The translations under genes and the position numbers were made by a program. From the NCBI GenBank assembly GCA_964020155.1, contig OZ026562.1, forward strand, positions 2,738,501 to 2,802,500: a stretch of DNA of 64,000 nt, read 5' to 3'. The notes under the pieces were generated by a model. The model was not told the origin of the DNA. It worked only from the letters and a program-made list of their open reading frames with translations, and ran no database searches. Positions 25,332 to 37,400 of this stretch are shown piece after piece. The DNA is from Chondrilla cf. caribensis. Lineage: Eukaryota; Porifera; Demospongiae; Chondrillida; Chondrillidae. Position 1 is the first letter of the stretch; each line of letters starts with the position of its first letter.

Positions 25332-27996
25332 TCTTTGTTATAAAGGAATTTGCATTGTGTTTTTACTTTTACCTCATTAAGAGAAGGATTGAGCAATGCC
25401 ATGTTATCACCCTGCGTTATCACCAAGTTATTGTTATGTTCCACTCGACTGAGTTTTCGTTCTGGTCCACAGTTTATATACATGTATAATTTTCCTTTTC
25501 CAGGTTTCATAAACTTTGTAAGATTGAAACTATATGATATTCATATTCATATTACTTTGTTTATCTCATATTTTTGTATAATTATTATATACATATGCTG
25601 AATTTTGAATTATACATAATTTTGACCCATGCATGCCTACACCTGTTCATGTATAATATATATACTCATGGCCATACTGAAATAGTATAGTATCAAGCTA
25701 GGGGTATCACATGTACAATTGGCATATATAGAGTTTACCATGGCCATATCCTTGTTGATCATAATTGCTCAAGCTAGTTCAAGTGCAACTATTATTATAT
25801 ACTGAAAAACTATTTTAGATCTAGACTTTTATTTGTGAACACTAGACCCATCTACCATAAAAAAATAAAACCACAATCCCTTACATGTGTCAATTGCAAC
25901 CTCTCCACGAGACCCAGTGCAAAATATGTATTCTGTTTCCACGTGCTTTAGACAGACTGCTATTATAGTTACGAATTGAATCCATCTCAATAAAATTTAA
26001 CACTCACACCAGTGGTCGTAAATGATAGCAGATATTCAAAACAGTGGTGGAGTAATGAAACTCCCTGTACTACATAATACATTGTCTTTTGTTATGGTAT
26101 CTTTGACTTTTTTGAAGCATATGTAATAAAGACTTTTAATATCCCCACTCCTTGCCGAAAGCTGAAAGACATTGCAAACAAAAGATGAGCTCAATGCAGC
26201 TATATTATAGAGATCCCCATTGGTCACATATTCATCGCTCACTTACGTATGTACATACTATTCAATACCATATTATGTACAGCAGACAGTGTTGATGTAG
26301 TGACTGATACACGTGCAGTTAAATCACAACAAACAACATAACACTGAATTTGAAAATGAAGATAAAACTGGATGAACACACAATAAACAGATAACAAAAT
26401 TCTTCCCCGGAATCTTGACTAAGCACCAAACATTCTATAACAGATCAAAAGACAGGTGGATAAGAAGTGCACACGTAAGATAATATAAAACACAGTAAGC
26501 CACACACAAGTGTATATCATACATCAAAACAGACCACACAAAACAATCAACTCACAAGAACATCAGTATCATAATGACAATATTCCATATTGCAATGAAC
26601 ACACGAAACCGTCTTAATGTTAGCAACATTTCCCTTATTTTATCCCCCGGGCCGGGAGCTACATCTTCAGCAAAGCCTTCCTGTTTGGATACCTTCCTGC
26701 ATGTAATAAAAATTGAAACTTACAACACAATGCAAATTCACACAATTTTGATGTGGGTTAAATAGGCTATTTAATGGAAATGCCATTTAATCCTACGTGG
26801 ACAAATATGAGTTGCACTAAAGTGGGCTGGACAGTTCAATACATGACAAAGAAGATGTATCATATGCCAGAATAGAAGATGAAATGATGTCTAAAGTCTT
26901 AAAGAGCGGTATAGTTCTGTGACCTGTTGTAGTCAGGAAGTTTCCGTCTGTATACATCTCAACTACCAGAATATTAACCAATTACACATACATATGAGAC
27001 CTTACAGTTTGAAGTTCAAGATAGCTCCAGCGTTCAGCAATAGTGTGCTACAAAGAGAAAGGTTAGATAAAATCATGTAATACACACAGACATAGTACTA
27101 TAATGCCACTGTTTTCGATGAAAAATGTAATTATCTATCAATACTTCAGGTTAAATAACATAGAACAAAGACTTATTCAGCGAGACTTCTATAGTTATCT
27201 GCTACTGACATACTTCACCAATACTCTTAATGCCCGTAATATGCATGCAGTAATTTGTACTAGCATCACTTAGCCTCACTCTAACCCTAACTGACGTGGT
27301 CCAACTTTACAATCTTAATATGGGTATTGGGCAGTGGATAAAGTTCTCTCTAGCATAGATCTTAGAGCCCCATGTCACAAGTAACAGTTGGTTTTGATTA
27401 CACACAATTGTTCAACAAATAAAATTAACTCCATCTCTTTAATCTATTAATTATAACTTCAGTTACAGCATCTGTGCTCTAATGTTGGCAACAAACAGTA
27501 GTCTATACTACAATTGCTATTCTACTCCACAGGGGGTATGATAAACTGATCGAACATCAAGCCCTTGAACTGGATGGCATCTTAAACACATGTTAGGTAA
27601 TGGGCCATACTGAGGCTTAGGGCTTGAACTTGTACGCTTATTTTGAGGTATGTCATGAAAATATAGATTGAGTGGACTTCCAATGATTGAAGTGACTTAG
27701 CAGGGCATGAAATCATAGATACTGTTGTTCATTTGGATACGTTTACGTCAAAACAACATACCAACATCTTCCAACCCAAATCTACCCAATCAGAAATACA
27801 CAGCCTGTGGATTTCAAAATAATGGGGAACCTGGAACACGCATCAATCACTCGTGTCCTTAACTCACAAAAACAAAAGGATATCGGCAATCATCGTGTCA
27901 CAGATACAAGCATAGGCATAGAGAGTGTCTTGGTAGATGGATACTCCACCATAGATAATTCAAACAATTTCCGCCTATGGGCGCTTTGGGTTAAAT
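25332..27996. other. Mostly unassigned AT-rich region
   Basis: No confident gene was found in 2.6 kb apart from the minus-strand exon candidates listed separately. A further minus-strand open stretch near 27650-27520 (reads PKPQYGPLPNMCLRCHPVQG) has no clear splice partner. Confidence 0.5.
26089..27052 (-). CDS. Unrecognised gene, possible C-terminal exons with a membrane segment
   Basis: Exon-like stretches with good splice sites are visible on the minus strand. About 27048-27007 reads HTIAERWSYLELQT with a GTAAGG donor. About 26699-26572 reads KVSKQEGFAEDVAPGPGDK, then REMLLTLRRF and a hydrophobic segment VFIAIWNIVIMILMF, with a GTGAGT donor. A possible terminal exon at about 26162-26089 reads FRQGVGILKVFITYASKKSK before a stop. 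Together they suggest a tail-anchored or membrane-hairpin protein. I do not recognise the family and did not find the N-terminal exons. Joining of these pieces is inference. Confidence 0.35.
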
Positions 27997-29048
27997 ATGG
28001 CGTCCGAAGAGAAAGCAGATGTAAAACATCCAGAGTCGGGGACTTTACAATTGGGCGAAAAGGGAGCCGGGATTAATTGCTTGGATAAGACATTTGCCTT
28101 TTCTATCAACGGAGCTGTTGCAGGTAAGACTCACCTTTCTCTGTTGGTCCCTATAGGGGTCCCTATTACTGGAAAACTAAATTCCCTAATGGATGTTTAT
28201 AATTGTTGTTGAAGCCAAAACTACTCTTGCTTACAGTACAGACACTGTTAGTTGACCTTAGTATAGCCTGTCTATGTATGGAAGACTTTTCATGAAGACG
28301 CGAATACTATTAAATGGTTCCTACTATTGCAAAAAGGAATGATTGGCTATTAGTTTACTCATACTAAGGCTGTTGTATGTGAAGTACCTTGCACATAACT
28401 GTCTAAATTATGTCATATTACGATGATCCGTTCACTTGTACGTTAACATTCTCAGGTTTTATTCCTCAGATTGGCTCATACAGGTTGTCCACTTATCTTC
28501 ATTTGTTGTACATATGCAGGTGCAGCTTATGGATCTGTTGCAGCATGTTTCCTCAACCCCATCAAAGGAGTCAAGACACCAATGATTGGAAGAGCTCTTG
28601 GAGTTATCGGAACTAATTCTGTTCTGTTAGGTATATACTTTGCTCGATATCTGTAATGTTTTTTACCAATATTGTACATTATCTGGGAACTTTGGCAAGC
28701 AAGACAAGTGGCAATGACAAAACACAAAGTATCTAAAACGATTCAACTGTAATGGTCTTTGTCAGCTGCAAAATTGAAGATCTGAACTGGAGCTCAAAAC
28801 ATCCTACTTGTGTGTTTTATTCATCTCTTCGTTTTTTTGCTTGCTAAACCTCCCAGACAGTTCAGTGCTGTAGCATGAGCCTCTACCACATCATCACACA
28901 TTGTGCTTGAATTCCTGGCTCTCCCTGTAGCTGCCGCTGGTGCCAGTTTTGGCAGTGTGACTTGTCTGTCAGCACGCTACCGAGACAAAGACGACTTTTG
29001 GAATGCTGCTCTGGGTGGTGCCTCTGTTGGAGCTGTCTTTGGACTCAA

Positions 29049-29090
<42 letters not shown>

Positions 29091-29608
29091 TCTGAATAGT
29101 GGTCCTAACCTGGTGATTGCTGACGTCTGGCAAGTGCCATGATTGTGTGCATACCTTTCACTGTCTGAGGGTCGTGTTTCAGTGTGACATGGAAAATGTA
29201 ATCGAGAATAAAACACATGGTAATCCATGCATTCTTTAGCTAATACGTATGTAGGTATTGTAACCTGGAAAGTAGGCAAGGAATAAAGAATGCTTGGATG
29301 ATTGTAATTATTATTATAATTAGTGGAGGTTTATAGGAAGAAAAATTGACGGATTATAACAATTTTACAGTAAAAACTGAATTGTATTTCTCTTGTTCAC
29401 TGTACTTGCTCTTTACATATTTCTTTCTTTTATTGCTTTTATATCAGCTCGTAGTCTTCATTTGGGTCTGGGATTGGCTGCAGGATTAGCGATTATCTGT
29501 GGGGTAGTGAAATACAGGTTCTCAACCTATCTCCCGGAGTTACCAAGTAACACTGGCATACGGAAATTTCCACCAACGCCTAGTCCAACAAGTGACAACT
29601 CACATTAG
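27997..29608 (+). CDS. NDUFA11: NDUFA11-like complex I subunit (B14.7, Tim17-related)
   Basis: This is an accessory subunit of mitochondrial NADH:ubiquinone oxidoreductase in the inner membrane. Four exons (27997-28123, 28520-28630, 28931-29050, 29448-29608) sum to 519 bp, or 172 residues. The start is MASEEKADVKHPESGTLQLG. Gly/Ala-rich membrane segments follow: FSINGAVAGAAYGSVAACFL, GRALGVIGTNSVLL, ASFGSVTCLSARYRDKDDFW (with the conserved TCxSAxxRxKDD pattern), GGASVGAVFGLKA and LGLGLAAGLAIICGVV. The length is close to the roughly 140-residue human protein, with an added C-terminal tail ending SDNSH. Family resemblance is good in the TCLSARYRDK region; a different Tim17-family member is the main alternative. 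Confidence 0.8.
29051..29088. repeat. (GT)n microsatellite at an NDUFA11 splice donor
   Basis: A pure GT run begins exactly at the donor of exon 3, so the intron starts GTGTGTGT. Repeat length changes would not alter the coding frame but multiply potential donor sites. Confidence 0.9.
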
Positions 29609-29854
29609 ATGTTATCCACTTGTAATCTTTTAGTTCTCTGTGACTGCTATGGTGTATATGGCACATTCGATATGTACATTAAGTTGTTGTATTCCATTTA
29701 TCACATTGTGGGTACGTATATATCACTGTCAGTTCCAGAATTAGTCGAACTTTGGAACGTTGCGGTATTGTTTACACTCGAGTGTACAGTTTTCGCTTAC
29801 GTATATTTCCGTTTTGTCTGGAGAGGACGCCGGGCGACGATCGAGATTTCTCTG

Positions 29855-29972
29855 TAGTCTAGCTAGCTAGCCCGTCTCCGCACACGCCCCATGGGCGGAA
29901 AGTGCGGAAGACGTCTCCCGCTCTTAGCGCCCGTAGGGCGCGTGTGCGGGGACGGGCTAGCTAGCTAGACTA
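29855..29972. mobile_element. TAGTCT hairpin element, copy 1 (118 bp), in the NUDC promoter
   Basis: Terminal inverted repeats of about 35 bp (TAGTCTAGCTAGCTAGCCCG outward, almost perfect) enclose a GC-rich centre. The element is flanked on both sides by the same 10 bases, GATTTCTCTG (29845-29854 and 29973-29982), a target-site duplication. The ends and duplication length match two other hairpins in this window. Duplications of 9-11 bp are typical of Mutator-like elements, so a MULE MITE is one reading. Confidence 0.85.
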
Positions 29973-30029
29973 GATTTCTCTGGTGACCTCACTGTCGTTT
30001 CGAAAGTACGGACACGTGTAACAAGTAAA

Positions 30030-30992
30030 ATGGCGGCCGACGAGGAACGGTTTGACGGGATGCTTTTGGCTATTGCCCAGCAACATACCGAAGGTATTGA
30101 GCAGCTTTTACATACTTTCTTTGGTTTCTTACGACGAAAAACGGACTTCTTTACTGGTGGGCAATCGGGAGCTGCTGAAGAAATCATGTTAAAGAAGTTT
30201 CGAGAAGAGCAGAATATTGCCCGCAATGATCTTAAGAAAAAACAGGAAGAACAGCTAAAGCGAAAAGCCAAAGAAAACCGAGCTAAGAATATTCCTAAAG
30301 ATGAACCGAAAATTGTCGAATTGTCTGAAGCAGAAGCGGAAAAACTTCAGAAGGAATTGGACAGCAAAAAAGTGCAAGGTGATCAAAAATCTGAGAAAAC
30401 GGATGAAGTAGACAAATCGGCAGTGGATTCGAAGGCAAATGAAGACAGCGATGATGAAGATTCCAAAGGGAAGATGAAGCCAAACAGCGGAAATGGGGCT
30501 GATCTCCCAAACTATCAATGGACCCAGACCTTATCTGAAGTTGAAGTACGCATCCCTCTAAAGGTGGATTTCAAGGTTAAGAGTAGAGATATTGTCGTCG
30601 ATGTTCAGTTGAAGTCGCTTAAGGTTGGCTTGAAAGGTCATCCGCCAATCATTGATGGTGAATTATATGCTCGAGTGAAACCCGAAGAAAGCTTCTGGAC
30701 TCTTGATAACAAAGTCCTTGTTGTTCAGTTTGACAAGCAGAACAATATGGAATGGTGGAACAAGCTTTGTCTCGGCGACCCTGAGATTAATACCAAGAAA
30801 GTTCAGCCGGAAAATTCAAAATTGGCAGATTTAGATGGTGAGACTAGAAGCATGGTGGAAAAGATGATGTATGATCAAAGACAGAAAGAAATGGGTCTCC
30901 CAACCTCAGAAGAACAAAAGAAACAAGAAATTTTGCAAAAATTTATGCAGCAGCATCCGGAAATGGATTTTTCCAAGGCTAAATTTTCTTGA
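30030..30992 (+). CDS. NUDC: NudC nuclear distribution protein (dynein-associated co-chaperone)
   Basis: NudC is an Hsp90 co-chaperone supporting dynein/LIS1 function, nuclear migration and cytokinesis. A single 320-residue frame has no intron. The N-terminal dimerisation region reads MAADEERFDGMLLAIAQQHT then FFGFLRRKTDFFTGG. A charged Lys/Glu coiled coil follows (about residues 60-115), then an acidic linker (DEDSKGK). The CS/p23 domain runs from about residue 161 (YQWTQTLSEVEVRIPL, DVQLKSLKVGLKG, FWTLDNKVLVVQFDK). The conserved C-terminus reads MVEKMMYDQRQKEMGLP and ends MDFSKAKFS. Length and domain order match animal NUDC. The promoter carries a hairpin transposon ending 57 bp before the ATG. 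Confidence 0.96.
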   Translation: MAADEERFDGMLLAIAQQHTEGIEQLLHTFFGFLRRKTDFFTGGQSGAAEEIMLKKFREEQNIARNDLKKKQEEQLKRKAKENRAKNIPKDEPKIVELSEAEAEKLQKELDSKKVQGDQKSEKTDEVDKSAVDSKANEDSDDEDSKGKMKPNSGNGADLPNYQWTQTLSEVEVRIPLKVDFKVKSRDIVVDVQLKSLKVGLKGHPPIIDGELYARVKPEESFWTLDNKVLVVQFDKQNNMEWWNKLCLGDPEINTKKVQPENSKLADLDGETRSMVEKMMYDQRQKEMGLPTSEEQKKQEILQKFMQQHPEMDFSKAKFS

Positions 30993-31499
30993 GATTTGTT
31001 TGTATTGTTTAGTGGCATGTGAACGTTACACATACTGTATTTTACAATCATACATTGAGTCCAAACAGCCATGGTAGTGTAATCTCAGAGTATGCCATCA
31101 ATATTATATAACTTTGTCAGTTCTGTGGTATGTGTAAAGTATGCATACATTATGTTATCATAGTATGCTTTGTTGTTTGATTTCAATCCTTTTCTTATAG
31201 AATTCTTTTTGTAGATAAACGGCTGATCATAATATAAATTAAGCATGTACATTGTTACAAGACATATTGTTAATGACTTGCCACCATGCACAGTGGATGC
31301 AATGTTGCTCCCCTTTAATTTGCTAGGTTTGTTAACATTACGAGGGGTAAAATAATTGTAGATTCCTTTAATTATATTGTGATGAAATTATTACAACTGC
31401 AATAGTTCAATGCTACATACAACACAAGGTTGAACTGAAATGCGCTACACGTACATACAAGCTTGCTACAGGAACAAAGCTATTGAAATTGTTATTAAA
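30993..31499. other. Convergent intergenic gap, NUDC/integrin beta
   Basis: About 500 bp of AT-rich sequence serves the 3' ends of both genes. Nothing else was recognised. Confidence 0.6.
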
Positions 31500-34400
31500 T
31501 CATAATTCAGTTCCTCCAAATGCTTCGATTTCCTTTTTCCGATACTGTGGATTCTGGTACTCCTTGGCTGGGGCGACATACATGGGATTGTCACTCTAAT
31601 GGAGATCAAAGTACGTACACTATATAATTTTCTTACTTGGAAAATTGCATATGCAGGCTAATCCAAATCATGTTTGATACAGGCTAAGGATTACTGATTC
31701 ATTGCATGATCGAAACAGTTTAAGTGACTTAGTGGGGTCATTCTATGCTGTTGTGATCAGAAAAAAGTGATGCTGTCACTGCTGTTTTTTTCAACAGTTT
31801 TAACATTCCTTTATAGCTGTTCAGTGTACATCTTAAATTGAGCAATATAACAATGAGAAGAGTTGGATAGTCTAACGATTTCTCAAGAATGCTCACTGAT
31901 TTCATTGCAGGTCTAACAATCAAGGGGAGGAGATGCTTAGCCAATGGCCATGGTTAGACCTAAAATATGAATGGGAATTTATTTCTTTTTTTATGGTTTT
32001 CTCACGACATTTTTACTCTACCACAAAAGTTGTGTGGCTGTGGCTGTTAAGATTTTAACACCCTTGTAAGGTCAGGTAAAAAGTATGATGGATTGTATAT
32101 GGAGTAGAGGAGATGATAGAACAACAGACCATACATTGACCATACTTGACACAAATTATAAACAGTACATATCTACATACTTAATCTAAGAAGCAATGGC
32201 GGAGTCTACACCATACCTTGCTCCATACTTGATTCTTCTCTTGGTTTTTGAGAAAATCACGATATTCCATGTAGTCCTACAAAAACAAGAACATTACATT
32301 ACTGTCATCAATGTGAATATGCGAATGCTACACAACTCACCTTCCAGTACACTGCAGCACGCCAGATAATGAGAGCTAGTAATCCCAAGACAATGATCCC
32401 CAAAACGATGCCCACAACTATAGGCCAGACTTGCTCCGTTTCACCACAGTCATCTACAGTCAGTACATACATGCAACAGTACAACAAGAACACTATAAGT
32501 AAGCATCAGGTAAGACAGACTTGATTGAATTCTCTGATAGGTGCCACTACTGCTTTCTACATAAATACTCAACACCATATTAGTCTCAGTGCCAAGGAGG
32601 AGGCTATCCAGGTAGAAAGGTAGCTGGCATGACTGGTACTCCACTTGGCATCGACGGAGGTCTTTACTGGGATATTCCTGAGTGAGTTCAACTAATGTTC
32701 TGTTGTTGAACAGTGTCACATTTCTTTCAGACCCACAGACTGCTTGGCAATCAGACGCACCCCGAGCTTTGCATATAACACAATCCCCGAGTTTACTGCA
32801 AGACTCTATGCAATTCTGTTGGAAAGAAAATCCACTCAAATCCGAAGCATTACCACCCTCCATACAAATACCCAACACCATGTCAATCTACATGCAGTCC
32901 ATAAAGTACGAGTCAAACAATAAACATGATAAAAACATACAGTTGAAAAGAAACAAGAGGAAAGAGACTATTGCACTGGAAACCATGGATGTACAGGGAT
33001 GCTGCACTGACTGTCTTACAAGTATAAGGCAGAAAACACTATGTCAAAAATAGTTGTTTAAGAAAACCGCAATAGTACTTTCCCTACGGTCCAACTTGCT
33101 CAGTAAGTACCTTGAAGGAAACACTAAATCTGTACTACTAATCATAGGTAGTGCACTTACAATCAGTTTTGGACTATAGGCTACATGAGCTTGGGACTGA
33201 GTAAAGGGTACTCTTTGACCAGGAGTATGTGTTTAAGCAAGTTGTACTGTATATAGTCATTCATGTTAACCATATTGAGCATACAAATCTACTTTGAACA
33301 AAGTGGACTTGATAATGAAAGAAATAATCATAATTAGACACCGTACGTGTATAGTATCCAAACTATGTACATGTACCTACCGGACAGACGTCACAGTAGC
33401 GTCCAGTGCGAACACGGTAGTTGTTACAGAGACACAGACCACAGTTACAGGTGCCTTGTCCAGAACACACTCGCTACGAGGGAGTAAAATAGTAGTAACA
33501 TCTGTGTTTACAAAGTGACACATGCAACAATGTTACAGATATCTGGACCACTATGTGTTTCTTTGAACAAAAATCACCTAATTCAGAAGTAATTGAGTAA
33601 TACACGCACTAAAGTAGCTGGGTAATATAAGTCAATGTGTACTCCTAACACTTGCACAGGCATTGTTTCAAAGAAAGTTAGGACTTGCTACATATGTAAG
33701 TTACGTACCTCTCTGGAATCTTCATTACTAATGCAGCTCTCGTTGGATGTAGTGCAGTCACAGCCAACATTCTTGTATCCTTCTTCACAAATACACTTAC
33801 TGGTGCAAGCACTACAGTTACCATGACCTGCACAGCAAATTTGAACAAACCTTGATTAAATCTATACTGACATCAATGCAACTGTTTGGTAGAAGTACAT
33901 CACCAACCATTGCATATCTCTCCTCTGGGGTTCTTTGGGCATGCTTCTCTGTCACATTGACAAAAATCTCCTTCATACGCAATAGAGGTACCCGGTTGCT
34001 ATTGTGGTTCAAACAGCTTCCATGAAATGAACGTTGTTCTATTTCGTTACAAGTACACAGGTACTCCACACACACACTAGCAACAATACGCACCGAATTG
34101 CATTGACAGTAACCACAGGAACAGGAACCTCTGTCACTACATATACTGGCACCTTCTCTGATTCTATTGAAAACAGAGAAAAGACAAAACAAGCAGTAAC
34201 CACCTGCAGTAAAACTACTCTATATGATGTCACCATACTGGCATATGGGCTGGTTGGTTGGAGCCGTTCCCTGGCATTCACATCCTCCACCGTAGAAGCC
34301 TTTCTGGCAGAGGCAAGCCCCGCATTCCAAATCTCCATTGTTATTGCATTCTGAACTGCTCACCTCCTATGTGACAATGGCAATACACATGGATCACACC

Positions 34401-37400
34401 ACGCAATACATAGTCATGGCAATGAACTCTGGGAGATTACCAGCGGGTTGCACACTGCATCACATGAGCAGTGGAAGGACATATTCAGCGCCACACTCCC
34501 AAAGCCTACAAATGATATCATGGCAAGGGTGTGGCCTTCCGGGTAGGTGGTACACACTTCTGGATTAGCTACCAGTGAGAAGGTATACACAGCAGGATTG
34601 GTGTTGGTGATGTTCACGCAGATATCATTAGAGTCGTCACGAAGTTTACCAAAACCACTGGAAAAGTACACCAAAAATAAACAATAGACACAAAGTAAGA
34701 ATCAAATTATACATTCATAGATACACAACACTCTACACAATATAAAATGGGTCATGGTTCACTACTAGTAGAAGAAAGTCAGCCATGCCTTGTACTGGTC
34801 TTATTATCCTCAACATTATGGACATTGGTAATCTTGATAAGTAAAAATTCAACTATCTCACTGTTTAAGCATGTTTGGATGGATCCCCAACTTCTAACTA
34901 TCAGGAATGGTGTACTACAACTGTTAAACAATTAAGTACATATGTTACTAGCAAAGAGTGGAGTGTAGGTACTGTATCAATACTAACAATTTCACCAGTC
35001 AATGTCAGATGGCATGAAAGTACACTCGTGTTAGGTGTATGTTTCCAGATAGAAATGGCTACATACATAACACAACAGAACAGAATAATTTATAAATGAC
35101 TCACCAATTTGGAGTGACACTAATGTTAACACCTTTAATAGTGGGGACAATTGGAATGACAGTACTGGACAACTCCTATAGTAGAAAGGATGTTCCATTT
35201 TATAAGCATTATGTATGTACATGTGTATGTCTACACCATACAGTACCTTGTATCTCTCCTTTGTGACACTTTCCAGATTCAGAAGATTTCCATCAATGAC
35301 TCCTACGAAGGCACCCTTTAGAACTGCCACAAGATTATCATACAGTGTCTTTTGATTGGCTGTTACTGCAAAAATTGGTATCACTGAGTGCTCCCGAAAC
35401 GTTCTGCCCAATTGAGAAGTGGAAGGATAATCAAGGTTTTGTTCCTCGGAATATTCATTGTTCACAAGGTGACATTTGCCATCGTTTGGCTTGATAATTC
35501 CTGACAGTTTTCCATCAAGGGCATAATGATATTCATCGTCAGTGATAGCCAGAATCAGACGCCTAGCCTCATCCCCACTACGCCAACCAATGGTATCCTG
35601 GAGAGTGAAAAAAGTATTGATTGGTGTTGCATGATTAAAACAAATACAACTTATCAAGAGTATAATTGAGTATTACATTATGCATTAGATATAATATACA
35701 AGTACATTTTTGCAAGCATTTACAATTATGCATGTCAGAATATACTGTATTTGTGATGTGACTGAATCTATGTTATCTCTGTAGTGAAGTATCTGCACAT
35801 AGTGCACACTTAGTATAATATTATGCAAGTGAAATGAAATGGTTGAAAAGGAAAAAAATAATGATAGTACAATGTACACATATGATCCCTCCTCGCTGGT
35901 GAGATTTCACGACAACATAATAAGTGCTATTTTGGCACCCCTACACATAGAGTGCTACCAAACTCTATGATAGAACAAGTCTTCATAGAACAGCGAATAC
36001 ATATTAAACTTACAGTACAAACAGCTACTTGCATCAAAGCATCAAAAAGTCCTTCAGGATGATCAAAACTGGCAGATATGTTGGAAGAGTTGATGGCAGA
36101 CTAATTGAGACGGGAACATGATATCTGGCTATCAAACACACACGTTTACTTCAATAGAGAGAGCACAGAATGCACTGATAGTACCTGAAACTCGTCGGTG
36201 GCCATGGTCAAAGAGAGACGATGTTTGAAATCATAGGCTGGGTCACACCTACTCCTCTCCACATATGGCCCACTTGGAGAGCGACCGATGCCACACGGAT
36301 ATTCACGGCTATATAACAAACAAAATTCCGGATTAAAATTTAAGAGGTATACGTAGGTAGTACATAAGTAGACTCATGTAATGTAGTGTTGTGCCAAACC
36401 AAATAAATATAACATTCACAATAGGAATCACAACCAATATTAAGGTTTGTTATTAATGTTAATAATTAGAATCATTTTTCTTTGATTGATACTGAGTCTG
36501 CGAACCATGGCAGACTAATAGCGATGCATACATACATTCAGTACAGGCAATTGTTCTAGACTGCAATTTAGTACATGTATGCACATATCACTGTTATCAT
36601 TAATAGTACTGTTTTAACAACCACTAACAAAATACTGAATGATAGAACATAATTGCATTGTTGATGGTTATATCGGTCATTAACGGCTTGTAATTATTGG
36701 TTAGTGAAACATCTGTAAGTTCCCTTATTGGTACAAAAACAATCCATCATGCATAACTTCAACTCTATCTTAATCTAACACCAATCACTAATTCAATTCA
36801 AAGGAGAGAGACTCACTTCAGCTGATCGGAGAAAGGGTACAGTGTTTTATCCACAAAAGATCCAAAACCAAGTCTAAAATCACTGGTCAGTTCAGCCAAG
36901 GTAGTAACTGCATAAAAGTTCAGAAACAAAGGATCCACAGCCAATTCACAACAATCGAGCAGTTCTAGCATAATATTTTACACATACGTAAAAAGAACTT
37001 ATTCTAAAACATCAATAATGGATTGACTTCATTCTGGTACTCACACTGTCTCACATTAGTAAACATGAAAATGATGCATAAATAACTTGAAGCATTCATT
37101 AATTCCATGAAATACTATCATAGAGGTTGAGGACAGCTGGAATTTCACTGAAAGGAACAGTTAGAGCAGGCATTTACTAAATATAGACACAGTTGGGTGA
37201 GGCAAGTTGGACAGTTTACTTCAGGATTTGTATTCTGTACCAGCTATAGGTTCCACGTCTTGGAATAATTGAAAGCAATCTGGGAAATTTGTAACGCTAA
37301 AAGACTTGAAACTTAATTTGGATGGATAAAAATCGATATAATAATCTAGCTTGAGTGAAAGAATGAGTTGAATGACAAGAGGTAGGTAAGACAGGTACAA

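Noticed and set aside
29600..29857. An 82-codon plus-strand frame after NDUFA11
   Set aside because: It begins just after the NDUFA11 stop and ends at the hairpin insertion; most likely 3' UTR and promoter sequence with no conserved features.
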